Shown here one piece after another: positions 13,131 through 24,101 of a stretch of DNA of 64,000 nt. Below the pieces are notes generated by a model. It made no database searches. It was not told where the DNA came from and was given only the letters and a program-made list of their open reading frames with translations. The position numbers were made by a program, and so were the translations under genes. The stretch covers positions 397,501 to 461,500 of the forward strand of contig CAUEEP010000920.1 of NCBI GenBank assembly GCA_958450365.1. Reading direction: 5' to 3'. Within the stretch, counting starts at the first letter, position 1; the number at the start of each line of letters is the position of its first letter. This DNA is from Mesorhabditis belari. Its lineage: Eukaryota; Nematoda; Chromadorea; Rhabditida; Rhabditidae.

Positions 13131-15220
13131 CTACTTCCCTGACGACGACATTTGTGACATTTGAGTGCTGGCCTGGCTTTTTGTTGTGTTACTATTCCCT
13201 CTCGTTACACATAAAAACATTCGAGCACAACGCTTTCGAATCTCTCCATTCACTAAGCAATAGAAATAGAAGTTGAGGGCAAATTTTGTAATCTCCAAAA
13301 CATTTCCAACTGATCGGAATATCTAAAAACGAGTTTAGCGAAAAATTTCCCGAATTTCACCTGTAAGGCTAAATTGTCTGCATACTTGTCTCCAACTAGA
13401 ACAGTCAATGGAGCTGCAGGCATCGTGCAAATGAAAAAGATTATAATGATCGTGATTAACAATACAAATATTCGTCTTTCTTCCTGAGTTTTTCTGGTAA
13501 TTTTGGCTTCAAATTCTTCAAAAAGCTTCAAATTACCTTCTCGCTTTTCTCCGTGGCCGTCTCTTTGTGAGAAGTGGTCATTTTGTTTCGGTCAGCTTTC
13601 ATTTTTCTAGAAAATTCGTTAACTCAAGAGAGAGTTGCTAAAATCTGACTTTTGATTGGAACAAGCCACTACCTGTAAGCTACCTGTAAGCTACCTGTAA
13701 GCTACCTGTAAGCGATCAAAATTCGAATGTTGAAATAGGCAAGGATAAAGAATGGAGCCACTCGTCCAAGAATCTCTCTTCCCCACTCGTATGAAGTGAA
13801 CCAACTCTCATACTTGAGTTCAGTATCGCATGTTTGATATTTACAAATAATAGCGGATGACGGGAGTTCAAGCTGAATCTTTTTTAGTGTTTGTGGGGCA
13901 ATTTGTGGGGCATCAACCTCATGCACACTCTTTTTCACTGCCCACGGAGCGTTGATTGCAAAGTTTAAAAAATACGATAATGTAAATAAGATGATAGCAG
14001 TCTAAATTGAAATTTGATTTGCTATTATTTGTAGGATAGTTATTTTACTTTTCGAGATCGAAGTTTGTAAGAGAATGGATGACAGACAGCCATGTATTGA
14101 CTCAAAGTGAGGAAAACAACAATCCACACAGAAGCACCCATCAATGAATTCACCTATACAGTTATAGTCAATGCAAAATTCGTTTAGACTTATGCTTTGT
14201 TTTACCAAAGGATAAGCCAAATGAGCATAAAAGAAAGCTGTTGTGAAGGAGCACGTTTGTATCCCAATCATCAAGAAAATCATAGGGATGACGGACAGTT
14301 GGGTGAGCTAAAACGAACAGTTTCAAACTTTGAAATGTTTAATGATATTCTTACTTAAGACTTTTATTACTTTACCAGCCGTACAAAGTTACATACAGTT
14401 AAAGTTAAGTTAATTAGGACATCAAAAGTTAGAAGTTGCATTTTTGCAACCGAAACAAACTTTTTCTGTCGTTTACTGTGGGGGAATATAGCTAGAATTA
14501 AGGTTAGAACATGATTGCCCCTGACTTTTGAGTAAAAACTTTGAAAACTATGCATTAAGGCGCAAATTTTTCTTTTCAGAAAAGCCTCGATCGTCACCGG
14601 GCTGCAAGATGGACGCGTTTTAATGTTCGTATTAGATCAAAAGTTAGGACAGTTAGGAGCTTGAAAGAAGTTTTGAAGGGGTTTTAAAGGAGCTTTAAAG
14701 GAGCTTGAAAGAAGCTTTGAAGGGGTTTTAAAGGAGCTTTAAAGGAGCTTGAAAGAAGCTTTGAAGGGGTTTTAAAGGAGCTTTAAAGGAGCTTTAGAGG
14801 AACTAAATAGGAACTATAAAGGAACTATAAAGGAGCTTTAAAGGACCTTTAACTTACGACAATTGACAGACACTGGTCTTTTATATATAGTAGATCATGT
14901 TTCTCTAAACCCACTAGATCAGTGATAGCCAACAAAGTGAGATAGATGAAGATAATGGATCCTCTTCGAAGAGTCGGATGAGTTAGAGTGGCTATTGTAA
15001 GAAGATCACCAATGATTCCAAAACAAATTATAATCGGACAAATATAGACATAAGTGATCTAAAATGATCTAAAGTGATCTAAATCCTGTTTTTCTTTAAC
15101 TCAAAAAGCTACCAAATTCACAGCATCCAAATCATCATTATTGGCGGAGAGCTTGGCTGATTCAATACTCAAATTTGTTCCCTTCTTAATGATCTCACAG
15201 ATTTGCGCTGTCGTTGTCAT
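13131..15220 (-). CDS. Rhodopsin-class GPCR, neuropeptide-receptor-like
   Basis: Exons on the minus strand: 15113-15220, 14915-15058, 14206-14307, 14049-14153, 13706-14001, 13361-13493, 13131-13322, giving about 359 aa. Seven membrane segments are readable. The third ends in SQYMAVCHPFSYKL, where the usual DRY is SQY. The sixth is FVLLITIIIIFFICTMP. The seventh ends NFYFYCLVNGEIRKR, a form seen in nematode FMRFamide/neuropeptide receptors in place of NPxxY. A long second extracellular loop holds two cysteines (CKYQTC). It would act at the cell surface coupled to G proteins. A possible extra exon at 13537-13606 has splice-like ends but would break the frame. Intron 2 carries a minisatellite. 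The ligand is unknown. Confidence 0.82.
13675..13712 (-). repeat. 11-bp tandem repeat duplicating a splice donor
   Basis: About four copies of CTACCTGTAAG (plus-strand reading) lie at the end of the fifth coding exon of the GPCR. On the gene strand each copy carries CAG|GTAGC, so several identical 5' splice sites stand in a row, 11 bases apart. Confidence 0.75.
14640..14850. repeat. Minisatellite in a GPCR intron
   Basis: Imperfect tandem units built from AAAGGAGCTTGAAAG, AAGCTTTGAAGGGGTTTT and AAAGGAGCTTTA repeat over about 210 bases inside intron 2 of the GPCR gene. They do not appear to code for anything. Confidence 0.8.
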
Positions 15221-15811
15221 AACTGCTCAAATTTGATAATTAAAAAAACCAAACAATAAAGTTAAAAGAGGAATTAAATTGATGATGTTAAAATATGTAA
15301 GATTTGGTATAAAATCGCCAGTGTTGTTGTCATAACTGCTCAAATGTGATAATTAAAAATTAAAACCAATGATGAAACCCCAGGTAAAGCGATCAACAAC
15401 TGAAACCAGAGCAAACGTTCCCTTTTTGATAATATTTTTCTTGTTCGATATTGAGTTGATATTTTTCTGTGTCTTTTTTAGCGAATCATTTGACAGGGTG
15501 ACTCAGAAATTTCACCAAAACGCAAAAACTTTAGGTGAAAGCAAAATCGAAAGGAGTTTTGTCAGTTCCGCATTGAGATCTTGTAATGAACGTGGAAGAT
15601 CTGATGTGTTTTTAAGTGAAATCCGGCATCTATTGATTAATACTTGTATTGTATTTTATTGTATTGTATTGTAACTTGTTGCTTCTTTGATGTTTTTAAA
15701 TTGATTTTGATTTCAAAGCGTTTCAAAGTTTCAAAGTTAAAGTTTTTTCTGCGTATTTCTTTGTGCTTAAAGCAGCTTATTCATGAATTAAAGACAAGAC
15801 AATATGTATTA

Positions 15812-16896
15812 GGTTGTTCGGTTATAAACAAGCGTTGCTAAACTTATTGTTGTGAGAGAAACTTTTAAAACATGTCTTTCTGTATTTAAAAGTACGTTAT
15901 CTTGTGTATATTTGGAGTCTTTTTAAACGGATCTCTTTAAACGGATTTCTTATCTTTAAGATCTTTTTTCTTGCTTTAGATGACCGACTTCAAATATTAG
16001 GTTGTCCAGTTATAAATGCGCGTTTTTGAGGGCTTGTTCCAAATATTTCTGCAAGTTCACGTGTAGTTTGTCGAGGATCAATTTCGATCGCCTGTTTAAG
16101 TACTGCATTATCGATCGTAGGAGGCCTGTGGTCCTCATCTCCCAAAAATTCATTTCCTTCTCGAAATCGTTGAAACCATCGCCGACACTGGGTTTCCGAA
16201 ATAGCATCTTCCAAAATACTTTCCAAAGGTCTCGATGAGATTCAGTCATACCAAAGTCATACCAAAGAAGTCATACCAAAGACTGGCACGCAGACGAAAC
16301 TTCGTGTCGTTCACAGAAATTAAATCTAAACACAGAAATTAAATCAAAAATTGGTTTGACGTCAAAAAAAACAAAAAGTTGTAATAAAATAAGAAATTCT
16401 GAACAGCATATAGAGAATTGGGTTTAATACAATTGTAAAGCTCTAAGGAATGCTGTTCAAGTTGTTCAAGAGCAGGCGTGCATTCATAACTGGACAACCT
16501 AATATATCAAGTTCGCGTCTGCCTACTTTACGACTTCAAACTGGGCAAAATAGTCGCGGAATCCCAGATTTGGTCGCAAAATAGTCGTGGAGATTTGGAC
16601 AAAGCATTTGGGAATGATGTATTGTCCGAAAACCCTGGTTCCAATGCTTTCGGAATGGTGATGAAGGCTCGAGGATCATGAACACTCTCGTCGACCTCAA
16701 GCGGCAGACAACGATACTTTGAGGGCTGCAATCGAATCAGATCCATGTCAAACGACGCGTGAGCTTGCTCAACAGTTTCTATTTACAAATTCTACCATTG
16801 ATGAGCATCTCCACGCCATTGGAAAAACGATCAGATGCGGGAAATGGCTTCCTCACGAGTTAAGCAGTGCAAACGCTCGTTTATATCCGAACAACC
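15812..16896 (+). mobile_element. Deleted mariner A, interrupted by mariner B
   Basis: The ends are GGTTGTTCGGTTATAAACAA and the inverted TTTATATCCGAACAACC, each bordered by TA. Coding debris includes CQTTRELAQQF and a GKWLPHELSS-type stretch near the right end. The left part contains a 500-bp second mariner (16000-16499). A shorter relative with the same ends lies in an intron of T2 at 20051-20644 in the opposite orientation, and comparing the two reveals the nested insertion point. Confidence 0.85.
16000..16499 (-). mobile_element. Mariner B nested inside mariner A
   Basis: The ends are GGTTGTCCAGTTATAAATGC and GCATTCATAACTGGACAACC with flanking TA. On the minus strand it encodes an N-terminal mariner segment, ETQCRRWFQRFREGNEFLGD, and then a stretch ending DPRQTTRELAEIFG. 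The rest of the transposase is missing, so it is non-autonomous. Confidence 0.85.
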
Positions 16897-17065
16897 TAAT
16901 AGTAAATGATAACAAGTTCACAAATCATATAGAAAAGTGGCAAATGCAAAATAATAAAACTGAAGCGAGTAAAATAAATAGGAAATTGACATATTATACT
17001 GAGGTACATACTGAGGCTTGTAACAATGATCATTAGTTTGTTTCTGTTAAACAATTTGGTTCCAA

Positions 17066-17996
17066 TTAAACAGTTTCCTTTTGGTTGATAGCTGCTGCTT
17101 CTCCTGAGATTTCGCTGGATTGTGCCTGTTCCTTGTGCAGCTTTACATCTCTGCAAATAATAAGAAATGGATAAATTACATCATTCATACAAATCATTCA
17201 AATAGTTTTAAACATACAAACCTCAAGTATTTGTAGAAAGTGTAGAGCAGATAGAAACTCCAAATCACTCCAATCACTGTCAACACCAAACCGAAAATAC
17301 TTCCTGAAATCAAGTACGAATATTTTTGTTCAGATTTAAGATTAGACTTATGTAAAAGGTTTGATTAACCCACCATATACTCCACCGTCACCGAGATTCG
17401 TCTTGCTAAAATTTAATTTTATGTTTTTATTTTTCTTGCAGCTTACATGTCTCCTCGAATAGCGTAAACCATAAAGATTACACGTTTTGTGATTGAGAAA
17501 GCATCAAGAATTATCTGAATTTGAGTTGACGGTGATGAAAACATTAACCTACATAAATCGGGAAAAGAAGTTGAGCAAAGATTGGTCTCATCGTCCGAAT
17601 TGCTTGAATAGAGAAAATCAAATCAATAACGACGAGAATCAGCTCAATCTGCAAGTTGGAAACTAGATTTTCTTTGAGCTTTGAGCTGAAGCTTTTTCAA
17701 TCACTACTGAAATTTCAATATTGAAATATTCACCGGATTTAATCCACTCGAGAGGAGAATGTCCATCCAATGTTTCCCACTCAGAAACAGTATCAACATT
17801 CCCACAAACGCTAATCCCCAAATTATTCCCACGATAATCGTCAAGATTTTGTAGAGTCTCTGAAATTTGTCCGCTATAAGTTCAATGACTTTTTACTTAC
17901 AAATGCACTACAGCAAGAACAAGGGAAAACTTTGTAGTCCTCTTCATCTGGACGTTGACGAACATCGAGATTTGGGTGCCACAACCAGTCGGACAT
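17066..17996 (-). CDS. T1: four-membrane-span protein of a nematode family (LAPTM/DUF7027-like, tentative)
   Basis: Seven exons (minus): 17901-17996, 17734-17859, 17553-17648, 17447-17514, 17374-17405, 17222-17303, 17066-17150; 194 aa. The N-terminus is MSDWLWHPNLDVRQRP, then EEDYKVFPCSCCSAF, a cysteine cluster just before the first membrane helix. Helices follow in exons 2, 3, 4 and 6. The third exon ends FAQLLFPIY and the sixth ends FYKYLR, both conserved across the array. The C-terminal tail is short and acidic. The family's function is not established here; resemblance to lysosomal tetraspan (LAPTM) proteins rests on the Cys-rich N-terminus and four spans only. Exon lengths are identical to those of T2. 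Confidence 0.88.
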
Positions 17997-18209
17997 TTTC
18001 TAGAAACAAGGATTAACATAGGAAATGAGACAAATTGCAAATAAGATGAAAATCAATATCGGTATTGATTCAATAAAAGAATTGATGTAAGAAATGGTAG
18101 CATTTTTATTGAGCAAAGGGTTTAGGAAGCATAAAGGAAGCACCAAATGGTGAAGGCAAAGACTGAATCTCAAAGACGCAAATGCTTAATCGTTAAGTAT
18201 TTAAAGCTA

Positions 18210-19499
18210 CAGTACTGGACAATGAAATATCATATTTGAAAAACGATCGTCACTTTCGGGCGTCTGTAACTTCCTTGTCTTTGAGTTTAAACTATTAGTG
18301 TTATACATTTTCTGAAAGCTCTTTTCAAGGGCTACACAATGGTAATATTAATATTTAGAAATATGGTATTTTTTTGACGCATTTCAGCGCGCACAAGATG
18401 GGATACTCAAAATTGTTGATTTTCAAAGCCGTTTTTCTTTATGATAGAGTGCTGGAATCGCTCTGAAACTATGATTTTCGGAATCTACGCAAAAATTTAC
18501 CTTAGAATCATCAATATTTGTAAAATTTTATCACAGTTTCATAGCGAAAAAAAAACCACATTTGCCAAATTCTCACTTCTTGAGCGGTTCTTCACAAAAA
18601 TTGTGTTGCGTGCAACTTTGAATGTTTTTCTTTCTTTGCCTTGGGTAAAATGATAATAATTACTGTTTTTAGGAGCAATGGAAACGCAACGAGGATGCAA
18701 GGATCTTCATGTGCTTACACAACAAGCAATCCTTAACGGCAAAAAGCAAGGTCTTAGCCAGAACCAGTTATCGGAACAGTTTACCGTCTCTCAGTCGGTT
18801 GACTCCAGATTTCTATAACGATCTAAAGTTCGAAAAGTCGAAACTTGAGCGACGAACTAAGAATCTCAAAGCCGGCAATGCCGATGAGAGGTTTGCACAA
18901 TTGGAGCAGGCTTGGAATTCAATCGCCGTCAGCTTCATCACTAATCTTCTTGATTCAATGCCTCGGCGATGTCAAGCTGTAATCGACGCTAAAGGATTTG
19001 CTACTAAATACTGAAAGCCCATTGTGTGCTCTGGGGTTTTCTCATTATTGTTACTGTTTTTGTTACTTTTTAATTTAACTACATTTTTGTTAAATATTTG
19101 TTTTCCAGCTTCTTCCTCGCTTGACCGCTCAAGAAGTGAGAATTTCGCAAATGTGGTTTTTTTCGCTATGAAACTGTGATAAAATTTTACAAATATTGAT
19201 GATTCTAAGGTAAATTTTTGCGTAGATTCCGAAAATCATAGTTTCAGAGCGATTCCAGCACTCTATCATAAAGAAAAACGGCTTTGAAAATCAACAATTT
19301 TGAGTATCCCATCTTGTGCGCGCTGAAATGCGTCAAAAAATACCATATTTCTAAATATTAATATTACCATTGTGTAGCCCTTGAAAAGAGCTTTCAGAAA
19401 ATGTATAACACTAATAGTTTAAACTCAAAGACAAGGAAGTTACAGACGCGCGAAAGTGACGATCGTTTTTCAAATATGATATTTCATTGTCCAGTACTG
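18210..19499 (+). mobile_element. Tc1-like element with ~370-bp terminal inverted repeats
   Basis: The ends are CAGTACTGGACAATGAAATA and its inverted copy, flanked by TA. The two terminal repeats (about 18210-18580 and 19127-19499) match almost throughout. Between them, 18678-19014 carries a transposase remnant: an N-terminal helix-turn-helix piece (LTQQAILNGKKQGLSQNQ) and, in another frame after an internal loss, a C-terminal piece (QAWNSIAVSFITNLLDSM then PRRCQAVIDAKGFATKY) typical of Tc1 transposases. It cannot encode a full catalytic domain. It lies just upstream of T1 and downstream of T2. Confidence 0.88.
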
Positions 19500-19695
19500 T
19501 ATATCGAAGAAACAATCCGAACAAACAAACTACATTCTGGGCAAGTTGAGAGATTGATTTAGATTCTATAGCAAGAGATTCTATATCAGATTCTATAGCA
19601 AATCATAGCAAGAGAACACATATTTACAGATATCAGATAAAACGAAACGTGGATCAGAAATGCTGACAACGTTACAAGTTACAAGATTAATTGCT

Positions 19696-21324
19696 TTAAG
19701 CAGTTTCAATTGCATTCATAGTTGTCGCCTCTCCGGGATCCTCTCCAGCTTTGTTTTGCTCCTTGAACAACTGGAGATCTCTGAAAGGCAAACAATTTAA
19801 AATTTTCTAAAGAATTTAGTTTAGTGAACTTCTTTAATTCTTTTCTTTCTTTCTTCTTTCTTCTTCTTTTCTTTTAATTCTTTTAATTCTTTTCTTAACG
19901 ATAACGATTCTTTTAATTCTCACCTCAAGTACTTGTAAAATGTGTAGAGAAGGTACAATCCCCAAATTGCGCCGATCCCGAGGCACACAATTTCAAAGAT
20001 CGTCCCTGAAACGGAAGTTAAGATTCCAATATTAATACTTTTTATTATTAGGTTGTTCGGATATAAACGAGCGTTTGCACTGCTTAACTCGAGAGGAAGC
20101 CATTTCCCGCATCGTTTTTCCAATGCTCCAATGCTCCGTTTTTCCAATGATCTTTCCAATGGAGATGCTCATCAATAGTAGAATTTGAACATAGAAACTG
20201 TTGAGCAAGTTAACGCGTCGTTTGACATGGATCTGATTCGATTGCAGCCCTCAAAATATCGTTGTCTACCGCTTGAGGTCGACGAGAGTGTTCATCATCC
20301 TCGAGACTTTCATCACCATTCCGAAAGCGTTGGAACCAGGCTCGGCATCGGTTTTCGGACAATACATCATTCCCAAATGCTTTGACCAAATCTCGATGGG
20401 ATTCCGCGACTGCTTTGCCCAGTTTGAAGTCGTAAAGTAGGCTTATTGATAAGTAAAGTAGACGCGAACTTGATATTTGAAGTCGGTCATCTAAAGCAAG
20501 AAAAAAGATCTTAAAAATAAGAAATCCGTTTAAAAAGATTCCAAATATGCACAAGATAACGTACTTTTAAATACAGAAAGACATGTTTTAAAAGCCTCTC
20601 TCACAACAATAAGTTTAGCAACGCTTGTTTATATCCGAACAACCTAATAGAGAAGACTCACAATAGATTGCGGCATTACGAGTTTCCGGCTCTCTAAAAT
20701 TTGGATTTGATTAAAATTTTGCTTACTTATCGGACGCTTACTTATCGGACGAAGATACAATCAAGATCACGAAAATTCGTTTCACGAAAGCCCACAGATC
20801 TTCGATCTCCTGAATTTTGGCCTTTCAATAAATTTTACTATTAGTTTGCTTTATTAGTAAGAACTTACATAGACAATAAAGAGGGCTTGAGCATGAATCG
20901 GCAACAATGTCTTGATCGCTTTGTATGAGAAGAACAAAATGATAGCGAAGAGAACCATTTCGAGCTGAAATCGAATACAAATTGTCCAAATTATTTATAG
21001 CTCTTGTCAGTCTTTCCTTACCGGATCTAGTCCAGCGACAGCGCTGAGATGCAGCCAATGATATCCAAGAATGAAGCCGACGACAAACACCAACACCGCA
21101 ACTCCCAACCAAACGGCGAGAAGGATTGACAGCCATTTGTAGACGCACTGAAATACAGCAATCTTACAGCATACAGCAAAAAAAGTAAAAAAAGTTTTAG
21201 TAAAAAAAATGCACTATTTTTCACTTACAAAAGCGTTGCATTTGACACATGGAAACACTTTGTAATCGTTGATATCAGGGCGGTTCGGTGTCAAAAGGTT
21301 TGGATGCCATAGCCATTCACGCAT
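19696..21324 (-). CDS. T2: four-membrane-span family paralogue carrying a mariner derivative in an intron
   Basis: Seven exons (minus): 21229-21324, 21022-21147, 20869-20964, 20742-20809, 20662-20693, 19924-20005, 19696-19780; 194 aa, with the same exon lengths as T1. It begins MREWLWHPN, then NDYKVFPCVKCNAF. Four helices follow, exon 3 ends HAQALFIVY and the tail starts with YLRDLQLFKEQ. The intron between exons 5 and 6 contains a 594-bp non-autonomous mariner (20051-20644); both splice sites survive, so the gene still looks usable. Exon 4's donor is part of a 15-base direct duplication, and using the second copy would add five residues in frame. Confidence 0.87.
20051..20644 (-). mobile_element. 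Non-autonomous mariner in a T2 intron
   Basis: The element runs from GGTTGTTCGGATATAAACGA to TTTATATCCGAACAACC with TA on both sides. On the minus strand it keeps an N-terminal piece (LYDFKLGKAVAESHRDLV and CRAWFQRFRNGDESLED), then jumps to the opposite end. It is an internally deleted relative of mariner A at 15812-16896. Confidence 0.9.
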
Positions 21325-21444
21325 TTCTTCAAGCCCTTTCTTCAAATGTTTGTCTAATTAACTTTACAATGCTCTTTTTCTGTTTGCTTTACATTTCAAT
21401 TTCTCGAAAAAAGTTAAAAGCGAATAAAAGAGAGTTACATGTTA

Positions 21445-22345
21445 CATGCATGGATTGCAAGTGAGAAGTTGAGCTTTTTTACTTTCGAACCATTTTGAAG
21501 AAAAGTAAGAACAAAGCTATAAAACCTTGTTTAATAATAATATGCTTTATTCAGTTGAATAGCTACAAAACAAAATGACAATGATTACCCAGGAAACCAC
21601 TCAAAACACACCCAAAAGATAAATAGGTACCTCGAGAAAGAATCACAGAGCAATCAAATCAATTGCAGAAATTGCGGCTTTAAATCTAGCCAAGGTGGGA
21701 ATATCACGAACATGAGGGGGTAAAAGGTTCCAGAATTTAATAACTCGGTTAAAAAAGAAACTATGGGGGCTTTTAGAGGAAACGGAAGGTTGGTGTATGA
21801 GAAAAGGCCTTCTGGAGGCTTCTCGAGTAGTAATCAGCATTATTCTGGAGTAACATTATTCTGGAGGCGCCCCGTAGAGAGCCGAATTCAAAGAGGCCAG
21901 AAAAGAGGGGGTCGGGATGAATGCCTTTAACAATCTTAAAGCATTCCACTAAATCGATGGTGTAACGTTTCAAGGCCAAAGATTTCAAGACCAAAGAGTT
22001 GCAATCTATCAGAATAACTAAAGGAGGAGAATTTGTCAAAATTAATTTTATAAAGAGCAATTCTGGTGAAGTGCCTCTGAACAAGTTTTATTTTTTGAAT
22101 AAGATTTAGTAGGGAAGGAGACCAAATCAACGAAGCGTATTCAAGAATAGGGCGGACATAAGCAACAAAACACATCCGATAAGTTTTGATGTTAGGTATG
22201 GTAATAGACCTGAGGATACGGTTAGCACTAGAAATGCAAGCAAAGTTACATAAATGGATTGCAAGTGAGAAGTTGAGCTTGTTTACTTTCGAACCATTTT
22301 GAAGAAAAGTAAATAAGAACAAAGCTATAAAACCTTGTTTACTAA
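21445..22345 (-). mobile_element. Non-LTR retrotransposon (CR1/Jockey-like) 3' fragment
   Basis: Minus-strand pieces encode the post-palm end of a LINE reverse transcriptase, for example YVRPILEYASLIWSPSLL with flanking IQKIKLVQRHFTRI, and FNRVIKFWNLLPPHVRDI. Stops and shifts are present. An ~85-bp stretch occurs twice, at about 21450-21530 and 22255-22342, suggesting two truncated copies in tandem. A related, longer copy lies in T8. Confidence 0.8.
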
Positions 22346-23267
22346 AAAATTTGATAAGAAAAAGTATTTAAAAAAGATTGGATGAGCAATCACGGGCAAA
22401 ATGCCATGTGTTTTTGGGGGAAATAGGCTGATCGGATGGAAACATGAAAAGGGACAAAAAGGAGGAAGGAAGAGGAACAAAAAGAAATAAAAGGGATTTA
22501 TTTCAGTCTCTTTTCTCCTTTACTTTTGCTGTTTTTTATATTCTCAAAGTGTCCCCTTTTCCCCATCGATTTTCCCTATTCTCTCTATTTTGTCCACAAG
22601 ATTCCCACTATTTCCTAGAGCTTTCCAGCGGTCATCGCTGACCTATAGTCTTCCATAGAGAAGTGTTTTCAAGTAAAAAAACCCATAAATTAGACTTTGA
22701 ATAAAAAAAGCAAGGTTGAGAAAACTTAAACAACAAGTATAGCTCCAAAACAACAAGTATAGCTCTAAAGTTATCAAAACTGATTCAAAGGATGAAGAAT
22801 AATCGGATTTCGATCCATGAGATTAGAAAAGCTCATGAGAAACAGTGGCCTTATATACAATTATATTTTTCAACTTATAAAGATCGAAAATCGAAATTTT
22901 GAAACAGATTTCATAAAGAGAGTTCTTTTGCTTTCTTAGTGTTCATTGTGACTCATCTCTACGTGAGCTCTCTTTTCTCCAATTTTTCCTCTTCTTTAGT
23001 ATCAAAATTTAGCTTGCCTCCAAATATTTTTAATGTCTAAATGTAAAAACTTTGTTGATAATCTAATTTATTAATTGAGAAAATGAAAATGATCAGCTGA
23101 GATCAACAAGTTGAGATGTTTGCGAAATTGTTTTGTTTGTAGTTGATGAAATGAGTTGACTCGACTTTTCTTTTCTCATTTGGACTTTTCTCATTTGCTC
23201 GTAAAACAATTGTTTATCTCTAAATGTTAATAATTTTATGGATTGAAGGAAACATTGTACAACTTAT
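22346..23267. other. Intergenic region
   Basis: AT-rich sequence between the LINE fragment and the T3 pseudogene. I see no exon chain, RNA gene or element ends in it. Confidence 0.5.
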
Positions 23268-23562
23268 TGGAGATATGAATAGAAAGAATAAATAAGACAA
23301 AAAGATCAGGTAGCACATTGAAACAATAATAGCACGAATATGACTGCACCTGAAATTATCAGTTTTGCTATAAGCTTTCCCAATTCAAGGTTGTTTTTCA
23401 AAGCTACAAGTTTCATATAAATTTACCGGGAGTATATTCTTTCGAAGAGAGTTCGTAAAGCATTATATGTCTAATGGAGAACAAAATGTACTGTGCTGAA
23501 CGTTCTTTTGGTGTCGTTTAAATGTTTAGAAATTATTTTCTATAAAACTCACCGTGATCGGG

Positions 23563-23838
23563 AGCTGAGTAGTAGTAGTAGTAGTAGTAGCTGAGCAGAG
23601 TAGTAGCTGAGCTGAGTAGTAGCTGAGCAGAGTAGTAGCTGAGCTGAGTAGTAGCTGAGCTGAGTAGTAGCTGAGCAGAGTAGTAGCTGAGCTGAGTAGT
23701 AGCTGAGCAGAGTAGTAGCTGAGCAGAGTAGTAGCTGAGCTGAGTAGTAGCTGAGCTGAGTAGTAGCTGAGCAGAGTAGTAGCTGAGCTGAGTAGTAGCT
23801 GAGCTGAGTAGTAGCTGAGCTGAGTAGTAGTAGCTGAG
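23563..23838. repeat. 16-bp minisatellite inside T3 exon 3
   Basis: About 15-16 units of AGTAGTAGCTGAGCTG / AGTAGTAGCTGAGCAG are followed by a short AGT run. The unit is not a multiple of three, so three units make a 16-codon cycle (SAQLLLSSATTLLSYY on the minus strand), and more than one frame stays open. Its translation contains AQLL, the motif conserved at this point in T1, T5 and relatives. Confidence 0.9.
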
Positions 23839-24101
23839 CTCAAAATGGTTTATAGGTTGCGATAGCGGTAAGCGAAAAGATGTTGCTTGCGACTCTAAGA
23901 ACGAAATCAATCTGAAAGTTTCAATATGTTATGTTATGAAGGAAATCTTTAAATTCACCCATTTAATTTGTATGTACGGCAATGCGCATTGTCGAGAAGT
24001 ATGCTGAACATTACCGAAACTTTTCCATAGCAAAAACCAAAGTTGCATCAAATGTTACATTTAAACACGTGAAGAACGTGAAAACGACCTGAAGCGTTTA
24101 A

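Larger units (their letters stand above)
10815..13163 (+). pseudogene. Seven-transmembrane chemoreceptor-like gene, probably decayed, with mariner debris in an intron
   Basis: Three exons splice cleanly in frame: 10815-10910, 10960-11104 and 12571-12668. They encode an N-terminus with CPQPSDLDLLV, a first membrane helix followed by VYHNSRLGSTVKAYFLSN, and a further helix (GGWFLLTGMCLLALLF). Two more coding pieces follow. One near 12792-12970 contains SLDDNYASNESRLLDY, in the place where nematode Sra/Srab/Sre-type receptors carry an RYQ-EN motif. A final piece, about 13032-13163, starts VIVYFNRQEREKLNP. The last two junctions do not keep frame with any GT/AG pair I can find, so the gene is probably inactivated or contains a sequence error. 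Intron 2 (11105-12570) is filled with mariner remnants. The 3' end overlaps the last codons of the GPCR gene on the other strand. Confidence 0.5.

Noticed and set aside
13537..13606. Extra exon of the GPCR
   Set aside because: It has good-looking ends and a basic translation, but including it (70 bases) breaks the frame into the next exon. It is kept only as a possible alternative exon.
23563..23838. CRISPR-like or regulatory repeat array
   Set aside because: Units are contiguous with no unique spacers, and the organism is a eukaryote.
23526..23910. Two long overlapping minus-strand frames of about 105-125 codons
   Set aside because: They are translations of the 16-bp minisatellite and stay open because the unit lacks stops in these frames. 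The original T3 frame is already broken.
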